From contig CP070627.1 in NCBI GenBank assembly GCA_020355945.1, forward strand, positions 4,542,604-4,559,268: 16,665 bases of DNA, written 5' to 3'. This DNA comes from Candidatus Aminicenantota bacterium (GTDB lineage Bacteria > Acidobacteriota > Aminicenantia > UBA2199). The notes under the pieces are model-generated. The model made no database searches, had not been told where the DNA came from, and saw only the letters and a list, made by a program, of their open reading frames with translations. Below, piece after piece: positions 1-7,306 of the stretch (positions are counted from its first letter, which is position 1; each line of letters begins with the position of its first letter). The position numbers were made by a program, and so were the translations under genes.

Positions 1-7
1 TAAAATC

Positions 8-36
8 TTGCCATTTTCTGGCAAAATATTTTTTTT
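8..36 (+). terminator. Possible rho-independent terminator of a gene left of the window
   Basis: TTGCCA (8-13) and TGGCAA (19-24) form a 6-bp stem with a 5-nt loop, followed after AATA by a run of eight T (29-36). The stem is short and AT-rich, so this is a weak candidate. It would end transcription of a plus-strand gene lying outside the window. Confidence 0.35.
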
Positions 37-64
37 CACCGCAGAGAGCGCAGAGGTCGCGGAG
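37..64. repeat. CGCAGAG-type intergenic repeat tract
   Basis: The stretch repeats the unit (C)GCAGAG with small changes (CACCGCAGAGAGCGCAGAGG, then TCGCGGAG). Tracts of this style occur in the intergenic DNA of many environmental bacteria. Related tracts in this window lie at 2229-2250 and 12057-12085. The function is unknown. Confidence 0.55.
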
Positions 65-148
65 TCTCCCCACCCGGAAACGATGAACAATCAACATTAA
101 GCAGCAAATATACCGCATTTTGGCGGTGAATTTAGATATCCCAACCTG

Positions 149-177
149 TTGATATTTAAGCCAATTTATGGTATTGA
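149..177 (+). promoter_or_regulatory. Candidate promoter for the glycosylasparaginase gene
   Basis: TTGATA (149-154) and TATTGA (172-177) are separated by 17 nt. The -35 is good and the -10 is poor. Transcription would start about 80 nt before the ATG at 263. The block lies inside a sequence (140-185) that recurs at 8154-8191. The rest of 66-262 holds no gene, only a 5-bp inverted repeat ACCGC/GCGGT at 112-127. Confidence 0.3.
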
Positions 178-262
178 ATGATTTCAAACCGGTCAAACCT
201 GTCTCATTAAACCGGGACCAGGTAACGCAGGTAAAAATAATAAATTTTCAGAGAGGTTTTAT

Positions 263-1324
263 ATGTCAGAAAAAATATCGAGAAGAAAATTTTTCAACAA
301 GAGTATTGGTTTTAGTGCAGTTGTATTTTTTTTCAACGGCTTAAAAATTTTTTCCGCAGGCGGCAGTACCGGGAAAATCCCTTTGATTATTACCAGTCAT
401 ACCAATCAAACCGGTGAAAACGCCATGAAACTGGGCTGGGAAATTTTAGCCAATGGTGGAACAGCCCTGGATGCGGTTGAAAAATCAACCAATACAGTGG
501 AGGTTGACCCGGAAGATTTGGGGGTTGGTTATGGCGGCCTTCCCAATGAAAATGGCGTTGTCCAGCTTGATGCGTCTGTAATGGACGGGAAAACGTATAA
601 TGCCGGTGCAGTGGCATGTATTGAAAATATTAAGACCCCCTGTTCAGTGGCCAGGATCGTGATGGAAAAAACCGACCATGTAATGCTGGTGGGAAAAGGC
701 GCTCTTGAATTTGCCTTAAAATGGGGTTTTAAAGCGGAAAATTTGTTGACTGAAAAAGCCCGCAAAATCTGGCTAAAATGGAAAGAAAACCTGAATAAAA
801 ACGATGATTGGGGACCGCCTGACCATTTAAGAGACCTGCAAATGAATGCTAAAATTAAAAACATCGCTTTTAATTACGGCACCACCAATCACCTGGCAGT
901 TGATAAAAACGGTGATATTGCCGGGATTACTTCTACCAGCGGATTAAGCTGGAAAATCCCGGGTCGGGTGGGTGATTCTCCGATAATCGGGGCCGGTTTG
1001 TATGTAGACAATGAAGTCGGAGCAGCGGGTGCCACCGGCAGGGGAGAAGATGTAATCAAATCCTGCGCATCATTCTATATTGTTATGAGAATGAAAGAGG
1101 GAAGAACCCCGCAAGAAGCTTGTGAAGATGCGATAAGAATGATCGTAGATAAATATAAAAAGGTAAACCCGAAATTTTTCCCCAGTGAAAAGTTTATCGC
1201 TCTAAATAAAAAAGGTGAATACGGTTGTGCATATCTTTATGGGAAGAAGCCGGCAAGAATGTGTGTGGCAAATGAAGATGGAGTAAAGATACATACCGGC
1301 AGCGTTATCTTCAAAAGGCAGTAA
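263..1324 (+). CDS. Tat-exported glycosylasparaginase (N4-(beta-N-acetylglucosaminyl)-L-asparaginase), Ntn hydrolase
   Basis: The 353-aa protein matches the Ntn-hydrolase family that cleaves the GlcNAc-Asn bond or related beta-aspartyl amides after self-processing into alpha and beta chains. The expected nucleophile is Thr207 in the segment NYGTTNHLAVD, where the precursor would be cut between Gly206 and Thr207. Arg235 and Asp238 (in GRVGDSP) and Thr258-Gly259 (in GATGRG) lie at the same distances from the nucleophile as the Flavobacterium residues R180, D183, T203 and G204 from T152. The N-terminus has a twin-arginine motif, SRRKFFNK (residues 6-13), then a hydrophobic stretch to about residue 32, so export by Tat as a folded protein is likely. 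AGAGAGG lies upstream of the ATG. The usual HDT before the nucleophile reads NYGT here. The family call is firm; the natural substrate is not known. Confidence 0.9.
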   Translation: MSEKISRRKFFNKSIGFSAVVFFFNGLKIFSAGGSTGKIPLIITSHTNQTGENAMKLGWEILANGGTALDAVEKSTNTVEVDPEDLGVGYGGLPNENGVVQLDASVMDGKTYNAGAVACIENIKTPCSVARIVMEKTDHVMLVGKGALEFALKWGFKAENLLTEKARKIWLKWKENLNKNDDWGPPDHLRDLQMNAKIKNIAFNYGTTNHLAVDKNGDIAGITSTSGLSWKIPGRVGDSPIIGAGLYVDNEVGAAGATGRGEDVIKSCASFYIVMRMKEGRTPQEACEDAIRMIVDKYKKVNPKFFPSEKFIALNKKGEYGCAYLYGKKPARMCVANEDGVKIHTGSVIFKRQ

Positions 1325-1389
1325 ATTTGGTCAATTATGTAAAAAGGGGAATCCCGGAACGGTGTTTGAAAATTTGAAAATATTTTTTT

Positions 1390-2115
1390 TCACCTTTTTT
1401 TTCTACCAAAAAGTTTAAATATGGTTTTCCAGGTCATAAAATAAGCACCTTTCAACGTCGGACGATACACATGGGCCGACCTGTCCAAATAGAAGTAACC
1501 CATCTTAACCTGCCTCTCCATGTCCTTTGTCATTGATGTGGACAGGTGTTCAAGTTCTCTACCTTTGGGCGGAAGTATTTTTCTTGAAAATCGGTCGACA
1601 AATTTCCCGGTTTCCCGGGTGTGAATTTCATACAAGTAGTGTAAATCTTTGATATTGGGAAATTGGAAGAGTTGTTTTTCCGGGAACTTCTTGAATATAG
1701 TCGGCATTTTGCTGTTGTTGGTTGAAACTTCTTTATTTGTAGAAAACTCGGTGCAGAATTCGACATACTTTTCTACTTGTTTCGTGTTTTGGATTTTAAC
1801 TTCGCTGTAGGCACACATGGCCGCATCACCGGCTTTTTGATTGACCAGGAGCCTGATGTAAGTGGTCTGGTTGGGTAAAGATCCTGTTTCAGTTTGAACC
1901 GCGTCTGCAACCACTGTAAAGCCTTCTTTTTCCAGTTCCCTTGTGCTTAAGTTGAAAAATTCCAATACCCCTGCCGGGCAGCCGCCAGGATCCATGGGGG
2001 CAAATTCAGGACGGGCGGGCATGCGAAGCTTACTATGAATCATTAAAGGGGCAATAACAAGAAAAATGAGGATTAATGCTGCGATAATAATTTCAGGAAT
2101 CATATCAATGAACAT
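1390..2115 (-). CDS. Membrane-anchored protein of unknown function
   Basis: This 241-aa protein is not recognised. It begins with one strong membrane helix (about residues 6-26, rich in Ile/Leu/Ala) followed by positive residues, which suggests an N-terminal anchor. The remaining ~210 residues form a mixed soluble domain containing a CPAGVLEFF segment near residue 46, three further scattered Cys, and a basic C-terminus ending GRKKR. The start at 2115 is well supported: GGAGG lies 6 nt upstream, and a -35/-10 pair lies at 2180-2152. It converges on the glycosylasparaginase gene with 65 nt between stops. A 14-bp direct repeat (TAAATTTGGTCAAT) flanks it at 1322 and 2249. No catalytic motif is visible. 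Confidence 0.75.
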   Translation of the reverse strand: MFIDMIPEIIIAALILIFLVIAPLMIHSKLRMPARPEFAPMDPGGCPAGVLEFFNLSTRELEKEGFTVVADAVQTETGSLPNQTTYIRLLVNQKAGDAAMCAYSEVKIQNTKQVEKYVEFCTEFSTNKEVSTNNSKMPTIFKKFPEKQLFQFPNIKDLHYLYEIHTRETGKFVDRFSRKILPPKGRELEHLSTSMTKDMERQVKMGYFYLDRSAHVYRPTLKGAYFMTWKTIFKLFGRKKR

Positions 2116-2151
2116 TTCTTACCTCCTAATAAAAAAATGAAACAATTACCA

Positions 2152-2180
2152 ATTTTAGATGAAATTGATATTTTTTTCAA
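2152..2180 (-). promoter_or_regulatory. Candidate sigma-70 promoter of the minus-strand membrane protein
   Basis: Read on the minus strand, TTGAAA (2180-2175) is followed after 17 nt by TAAAAT (2157-2152). This places the transcript start about 30 nt before the ATG at 2115, in agreement with the GGAGG site. Confidence 0.5.
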
Positions 2181-2228
2181 TAATCCTTATGCTTCCAAAT
2201 CCGACGAATCCAACGCCAATGTTTTTAA

Positions 2229-2278
2229 GCCGCGAAGATACGCGAAGATAAATTTGGTCAATCATTGTTGACCAAATT
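2229..2278. repeat. CGCGAAGATA tandem tract followed by an 11-bp perfect inverted repeat
   Basis: CGCGAAGATA occurs twice in tandem (2231-2250). Directly after it, AATTTGGTCAA (2251-2261) and TTGACCAAATT (2268-2278) form an 11-bp perfect stem with a 6-nt loop. No T-run follows on either strand, so it is not a standard terminator. It lies in the 514-nt gap between divergent genes at 2115 and 2630. Confidence 0.6.
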
Positions 2279-2405
2279 CAGTCATCCATTAATGGCCAGG
2301 TTTTGTCAAAATCTACTGACTAAACCTTTTTGCCTTCCTTCTCTCTGTGGCATTTTAAAACGCATTATAGCACAGAATGAATTCAAATAAAATAACTGAC
2401 CACAA

Positions 2406-2467
2406 CCCGGACAAGCCGGAATCAAAAAGGGCCTGGCTTGTCCGGGAAATTACAAATTACAAATTAC
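2406..2467. repeat. Strong 12-bp hairpin followed by three AAATTAC repeats
   Basis: CCCGGACAAGCC (2406-2417) and GGCTTGTCCGGG (2435-2446) are perfect inverted copies; a G-T and a G-C pair can extend the stem inward. Three exact copies of AAATTAC follow (2447-2467). No T-tract follows on either strand. It lies upstream of the promoter at 2534 and could be a REP-like or protein-binding element. Confidence 0.6.
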
Positions 2468-2533
2468 AAACAAAATAGGTAACCATTTCCTTCAGCCACC
2501 CTGCAAGAAATTTTTTTTAGGTATAAATACTTA

Positions 2534-2562
2534 TTGACTTTTATCAATATTCCTTTTAATAT
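2534..2562 (+). promoter_or_regulatory. Sigma-70-like promoter of the receptor-like gene
   Basis: TTGACT (2534-2539) and TAATAT (2557-2562) are separated by 17 nt. Transcription would start near 2569, giving a leader of about 60 nt before the ATG at 2630, which is preceded by GGGAGG. Confidence 0.55.
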
Positions 2563-2629
2563 TAGATCTTAGACTACAGATTTTAAGAGATGGAGATTGA
2601 TTGAATAAGAAAAATAAAGGGAGGAAAGA

Positions 2630-5128
2630 ATGAAACGTATCACTTGTATAATCCTTACTTTACTGCTGAGCGGAACCTTTTTTGCTCAAGGCAGCAAGAC
2701 CGATAGAGGAACTTATAAGTTCAAGTTAGGTGTTCTCTATATCAATTCATCCGAAGGAAAAAGGTTCAAAGAAGGAATCCAGGAGGCAATTGACCAATAT
2801 TCCAGGGAAAACGAAGACCACTTTGAAACCTACGACTATCCCTATGATAATGAAACGGATGGTCTGAAAACCCTGGTTTCCCTCATGGAATATGATAAAA
2901 GCAAAAAAGAAGAGGAAAGAAAAGTAGACATCATCCTGGGACCGACAGAGAGCGGTGTATTCGTACGCGCGCTTGAGCAGCGTAAAAAGTTAGAGAAATC
3001 CGGGATCCCGGTAATATCTTCCCAGGTGACGGCTAAAATTCCCCACCAAAAAGGGGGGTGGTTTTTTCGTACCAATATTAATGTCGAACGCCGTGCCCAG
3101 GTGATTTTTGACTTCCTGAATAAGTATTGGGTTAGTTCGATTGCGATACTTTACCAGGATACCGAATTCGGAAGACGCGCGGAAGAGGCTTTCCGTAAAG
3201 AATTGCAGAAGAAGCAGAAAGAACTCTATTTACCTCTCCCGTATGACTCAAACAATAAAGCGCGAAGCCAAATCCGGAAAATTCTCCAGCAGCGTCCAGA
3301 AGCCATCGGCATTTTTGGAACTCGTAATGATTTTGCCAATTTTTACGGCTTATTAAGGAAATTGAATGCCGGTCCCAACCATTACAATCCTTTAACTTTC
3401 AGCATTATCGATATCCGGATCGTTAAAGGCCATCTCCAGGACAAAGATTCTGTATATTTTGTATCTGTTACAGACGTAATCAAAGATAAAGATTTAGATG
3501 ATGTCAAGGCGTTGGCCTATGACACAACAACTCTTATCCTTAAACAATTGGATACGCTGGCGGGATATGAAAATTTTAACTATGATGAACCCTCCTGGCG
3601 TGAATCGTTTCGAAACCGCTTTGAAGCTATTCTTAATGGAAATATCGAGGTTAGACCAGACTGGAGCAAAACCGGGATCTCATTTAAAAATTATGAAAAC
3701 GATACAACGCCGAAGGTCTTTAAGTTAAGTAACATGGAGATCGAAGCTCTTGAACTTGTAGATACCGTCACTTTATATGGAAAAGTAAAGCAAAAGGTAA
3801 CTCTCTTCTTGAGTCGTTTCGGAGTCTTGCCCATAATAAACATCTTCCTTATCATCATTATCGCCGGATTTATGAGCATTAAGGATATAAGACGCTGGTA
3901 TACGGGGAACCCGTTCCGCTTATTCATAAGCTTGCACTTCTTGCTTTTTCTCCTGGCAAATATAACAATTGCTTTAGCTGTTTATTTTTACCTGGGTGAA
4001 ACCGGGAACATTCGATACGACAGTGTATTACCGGCGTTGGTCCTGTCGCTAACGCCATCTACCATCTTAGGTATCACTTTGTTTAAAACATCCACGGGAA
4101 AATCCTTTGGATTGGAAAAACTTTATGACAGCCTCCTCCAGTGGATTCATGAAAAGCTTACCGTCAAAAATTACCTCAATCACCAGCGCTATATTAATGT
4201 GATTGCCTATCACAACAGCGTATACGGTATGAAATGCCTGTTAAAGGGGATTTATCAAAATTCCCCCAATAAAGAACAACGTATCAGGATGCAAACCAGG
4301 ATAGAGGAAGTTTTAAAAGATGTCGGATCATGGCTTGACCGTCGAAAAGCCCTGGCCCGTCTCCTGTTTCAAAAATTAAAATGGCAAGAATTGGCAGAAC
4401 GTAATTTTATCCCGGATAAGCTGAAGTCGTGTAACCCCAAAACCTGGATGAATCATCCAAAGGACCCTGAGGAAGTTGCGCTTGAAGCTTCACGCTGCTG
4501 CACCCACAGCCCATTAAAAAGGATTTTTATCGATGAACAAATAAACGCCAGCTTGAAACAACTATCACCTGAACGGAGACACGAGCTTGAAAATGATCAT
4601 AAAAACGATTTAAATGAAATGAAAACACCCACAGCAATAATGAGAAAGAAAATTACTTTTTTATTCCTTCTACAGGGATATGATCCGGACTTTCGCAGCA
4701 ATATTTGCTGCTTAGAGGAATCTGAAAATATTTTAAATGATGCTGTTGAATATTGTAAAGATAAAGAGGAAAGAATCACACGAGTGAATGAAAAAGTTGA
4801 AAATATCACATCTAAGCTGTTGAAAGAAGAAAAGGAAGGTAAGAAAAAAAGGCAAAGAAAAGAATACGAAGAGATTTTTAAAGAAGAATTAGGAGAGTTA
4901 GAAGATTTGAAGAACAATGACACTCTCCTTAAAAAAAATATTGGCTTCATATTCGCTTTTAATAATTGGAATATCGATTATCTTAAAGATAACGGTTTGT
5001 TACCAGCGGATTACAGCAAACAAGAAAAAACCCCTGGAGAAAAAAAAGAGGGAATAATGTTAAAACTATTCAAACTATTCAAAACAATATGGGAGAAAGT
5101 ATGGACACAAAGACACCAGCACGCCTAG
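2630..5128 (+). CDS. Receptor-like protein: periplasmic ligand-binding domain, three TM helices, helical cytoplasmic tail
   Basis: The 832-aa protein starts with a Sec signal peptide (residues 1-20, ending TFFAQ). Residues 30-345 look like the type I periplasmic-binding fold of branched-chain amino acid receptors (Peripla_BP_6/ANF receptor). The signs are KFKLGVLYINSSEG at the start, IILGPTESGV (101-110), GIPVISSQVTA (125-135) and a second-lobe strand, VSSIAILYQDTEFG (168-181). Three membrane helices follow at about 395-417, 429-454 and 465-485. The last ~340 residues are helical, charged and presumably cytoplasmic, with a Lys/Glu-rich coiled-coil-like part at about 705-765 and a Cys pair in SRCCTH (621-626). 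No kinase, GGDEF, HAMP or methyl-accepting motif is visible. It is neither a plain substrate-binding lipoprotein nor a known ABC subunit. It may sense an amino-acid-like ligand and signal through its tail; that role is inferred from architecture alone. Confidence 0.8.
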   Translation: MKRITCIILTLLLSGTFFAQGSKTDRGTYKFKLGVLYINSSEGKRFKEGIQEAIDQYSRENEDHFETYDYPYDNETDGLKTLVSLMEYDKSKKEEERKVDIILGPTESGVFVRALEQRKKLEKSGIPVISSQVTAKIPHQKGGWFFRTNINVERRAQVIFDFLNKYWVSSIAILYQDTEFGRRAEEAFRKELQKKQKELYLPLPYDSNNKARSQIRKILQQRPEAIGIFGTRNDFANFYGLLRKLNAGPNHYNPLTFSIIDIRIVKGHLQDKDSVYFVSVTDVIKDKDLDDVKALAYDTTTLILKQLDTLAGYENFNYDEPSWRESFRNRFEAILNGNIEVRPDWSKTGISFKNYENDTTPKVFKLSNMEIEALELVDTVTLYGKVKQKVTLFLSRFGVLPIINIFLIIIIAGFMSIKDIRRWYTGNPFRLFISLHFLLFLLANITIALAVYFYLGETGNIRYDSVLPALVLSLTPSTILGITLFKTSTGKSFGLEKLYDSLLQWIHEKLTVKNYLNHQRYINVIAYHNSVYGMKCLLKGIYQNSPNKEQRIRMQTRIEEVLKDVGSWLDRRKALARLLFQKLKWQELAERNFIPDKLKSCNPKTWMNHPKDPEEVALEASRCCTHSPLKRIFIDEQINASLKQLSPERRHELENDHKNDLNEMKTPTAIMRKKITFLFLLQGYDPDFRSNICCLEESENILNDAVEYCKDKEERITRVNEKVENITSKLLKEEKEGKKKRQRKEYEEIFKEELGELEDLKNNDTLLKKNIGFIFAFNNWNIDYLKDNGLLPADYSKQEKTPGEKKEGIMLKLFKLFKTIWEKVWTQRHQHA

Positions 5129-5208
5129 ATCAAGAAGTCAAGCGGCAATTTCCCGGCGAAGGACGGCAATTTGTTTTAAGATATACTCTCGCAGAAGATT
5201 TCGAATAG
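5101..5208 (+). CDS. Putative 35-aa ORF overlapping the end of the receptor gene
   Basis: An ATG at 5101, preceded by GGGAGAAAGT, opens a 35-codon frame that starts MDTKTPARLDQEVKRQ and ends LAEDFE with a TAG at 5206-5208. It overlaps the last 28 nt of the receptor gene in another frame, an arrangement typical of translational coupling. The composition is charged and protein-like. It could be a small coupled protein or the stump of a decayed downstream gene. There is no family match, and the call rests only on the start site and composition. The rest of the gap up to 5289 shows nothing except the direct repeat CGGCAATTT at 5143 and 5164. Confidence 0.3.
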   Translation: MDTKTPARLDQEVKRQFPGEGRQFVLRYTLAEDFE

Positions 5209-5289
5209 CTGCCTCTTCTGTTTTGAAAATTTTTCTTTTGATTAGAAGCTTTACACGAATGGGGAGAGGCGAATTGTTTCTATGGTATC

Positions 5290-5318
5290 TTTACCGTTAG
5301 TGGTGATTTTGTTATAAT
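5290..5318 (+). promoter_or_regulatory. Sigma-70-like promoter of the amidohydrolase gene
   Basis: TTTACC (5290-5295) and a consensus TATAAT (5313-5318) are separated by 17 nt. The transcript would begin near 5325, about 55 nt before the ATG at 5380, which is preceded by GGAGG. Confidence 0.55.
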
Positions 5319-5379
5319 TCATTTTCGAGCTTTATTATTTTTTAAAAAAATCAAAAATATAACACATGGAGGTATTAAC

Positions 5380-7107
5380 ATGAGAAAAACAGCCATAATT
5401 CACGCTGTTGTACTGATTTTTTTTGTTGTTGGCAGCATTTATGCCGCTGCATCTAACAAAGCGATTGTGGGTGGCAATGTGGTTAACCCGGATGGGGCTC
5501 CATCCATAAAAAATGCAGTCATTTTGATCAAAGACAACAAGATTATTCAAGTCAGAAAGCCGGGGAAGGTAAAAATTCCCCAGGATGCGGAAATTATCAA
5601 TATTGAAGGGAAATGGGTCATCCCGGGCATGATTGATTCACACATCCATTTCTTCCAATCGGGTGGGATTTATACCCGCCCCGATATTATTGATCTCAGG
5701 AAGTATGTGCCCTATGTTGACCAGGAGTTAAGCCAAATAAAAAAACACTTGCCAGATACATTTGCCCGTTATTTGCGGTGCGGCATTACATCGGTAGTAG
5801 ATATGGGTGGGCCATTCTGGAATTTTGAAGTACGAGAACTGGCTCGTCAAACAGACCTGGCTCCCCGAGTAGCAATAGCCGGACCATTGATTTCCACCTA
5901 CCAACCAAAAGCACTAACCACAGACGATCCCCCCATTATCAAGGTAAATACGATTGAAGAAGCCCTGGCACTTGTACATAAGCAAATAGAGAAGAAAACC
6001 GACTTTATTAAAATATGGTATATCGTTCGATCCGGTCAGACACCTGCAGATCACTTCCCGCTGGTTAAAGCCACTATAGAAGAAAGTCATAAAAATGGCT
6101 TCAGGGTAATCGTACATGCAACACAACTGGAGACGGCAAAAGCAGCCGTAAAAGCCGGTGCGGATATCCTGGCCCATAGTGTCATGGATAAGATAGTTGA
6201 TGAAGAGTTTATAAAACTTGTAAAAAAACATAATGTTATTTATTCCACAACCATTATCGTTAATGAAGGCTATAAAGAAGCCTTAGCAAAACGGGTCAAA
6301 TTATCCCTGGTAGAACATGGATTGGCCAACCCCTATACTGTTTCCACTCTTTTTGATCTATATCATTTGCCGGAAGAGGCCGCCCCAAAGAGAGATGACA
6401 AATGGGTCAACAGGAGAAATGAATTAGTCAAAACCAGCCAGCAAAATTTGAAGATTCTTCAAGACGCGGGTGTGACCATAGCAGCCAATACGGACGCTGG
6501 TAATATTGGCACCCTGCATGGCCCTGCCCTCTTCAGAGAATTCCAGTTGATGGCCGAATCCGGTCTCACACCCAGACAAATATTAACAGCAGCCACCATC
6601 AACAATGCGAAGTTAATGGGGCGACAACGCACATTAGGGACCATAGAACCGAACAAGTTGGCAGATTTGGTCATACTCAACTCCGATCCTCTTTTAGATA
6701 TCCTGAACACCAGTGATATTCATTTAGTGGTTAAAGACGGCAATGTGTATAAACCGGACCAGATCATTAAAAAGACCGCCGAAGATGTTGTCCAGCAGCA
6801 GGTAAATGCTTACAATGCCGGGGATATTGAAGCGTTTCTGGCAACCTACAGCCCGGAAATCAAAATTTATTATCATCCTAACACTCTTTACTGCTCCGGA
6901 CTGGAGGAAATAAAACAGCGCTATCAATCACTTTTCGAAAGTAACCCCGACCTACACGTTGAAACTATTAATAGAATCGTAATGGGAAGTTTCGTGATTA
7001 ACCGGGAAAAGGTTACTGGTTTAACAAATAATCAAATATATAACACCGCTGCTGTCTACAAAGTCCAAAATGGTTTAATTCAACAGGTCTGGGTTATTCG
7101 GGAATAA
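5380..7107 (+). CDS. Exported metal-dependent amidohydrolase with C-terminal NTF2-like domain
   Basis: The 575-aa protein has a Sec signal peptide (about 1-23, ending IYAAAS). The amidohydrolase fold of the imidazolonepropionase/prolidase-like group spans about residues 25-460. The metal-binding HxH is His88/His90 in GMIDSHIHFF. Further likely ligands are Lys211 (in DFIKIWY, candidate carboxylated lysine), His246 (VIVHAT), His266 (ILAHSV) and Asp372 (AANTDAG). A typical composite-domain strand, LADLVILNSDPL, closes the enzyme part. Residues ~466-575 form a second domain like SnoaL/DUF4440 (NTF2-like), with VQQQVNAYNAGDIEAFLATY at its start and AAVYKVQNGLIQQVWVIRE at its end. It probably hydrolyses a cyclic amide, dipeptide or similar amide in the periplasm; the substrate cannot be read from sequence. 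It appears to be a single-gene unit with its own promoter. Confidence 0.88.
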   Translation: MRKTAIIHAVVLIFFVVGSIYAAASNKAIVGGNVVNPDGAPSIKNAVILIKDNKIIQVRKPGKVKIPQDAEIINIEGKWVIPGMIDSHIHFFQSGGIYTRPDIIDLRKYVPYVDQELSQIKKHLPDTFARYLRCGITSVVDMGGPFWNFEVRELARQTDLAPRVAIAGPLISTYQPKALTTDDPPIIKVNTIEEALALVHKQIEKKTDFIKIWYIVRSGQTPADHFPLVKATIEESHKNGFRVIVHATQLETAKAAVKAGADILAHSVMDKIVDEEFIKLVKKHNVIYSTTIIVNEGYKEALAKRVKLSLVEHGLANPYTVSTLFDLYHLPEEAAPKRDDKWVNRRNELVKTSQQNLKILQDAGVTIAANTDAGNIGTLHGPALFREFQLMAESGLTPRQILTAATINNAKLMGRQRTLGTIEPNKLADLVILNSDPLLDILNTSDIHLVVKDGNVYKPDQIIKKTAEDVVQQQVNAYNAGDIEAFLATYSPEIKIYYHPNTLYCSGLEEIKQRYQSLFESNPDLHVETINRIVMGSFVINREKVTGLTNNQIYNTAAVYKVQNGLIQQVWVIRE

Positions 7108-7306
7108 AATTACAAATCACATGACCAACTCTCTGTAATCTAACCCTGTATAACAAGGAAAGGCAATGCTGATTCATGCGGTTTACAGGGGATATCGTCC
7201 CGGTAGACAACTTTTTCACAACTCAATCTTATAAGAAAAATCATTAAGATGAGCTATTAATTTTCATTCGTTTCAGGGTGAAAAAAGGAGACCGGTAATT
7301 TCGCTC

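Noticed and set aside
2447..2467. Three AAATTAC units as a CRISPR-like or iteron array
   Set aside because: The units are only 7 nt with no spacers, and no cas or replication gene is nearby.
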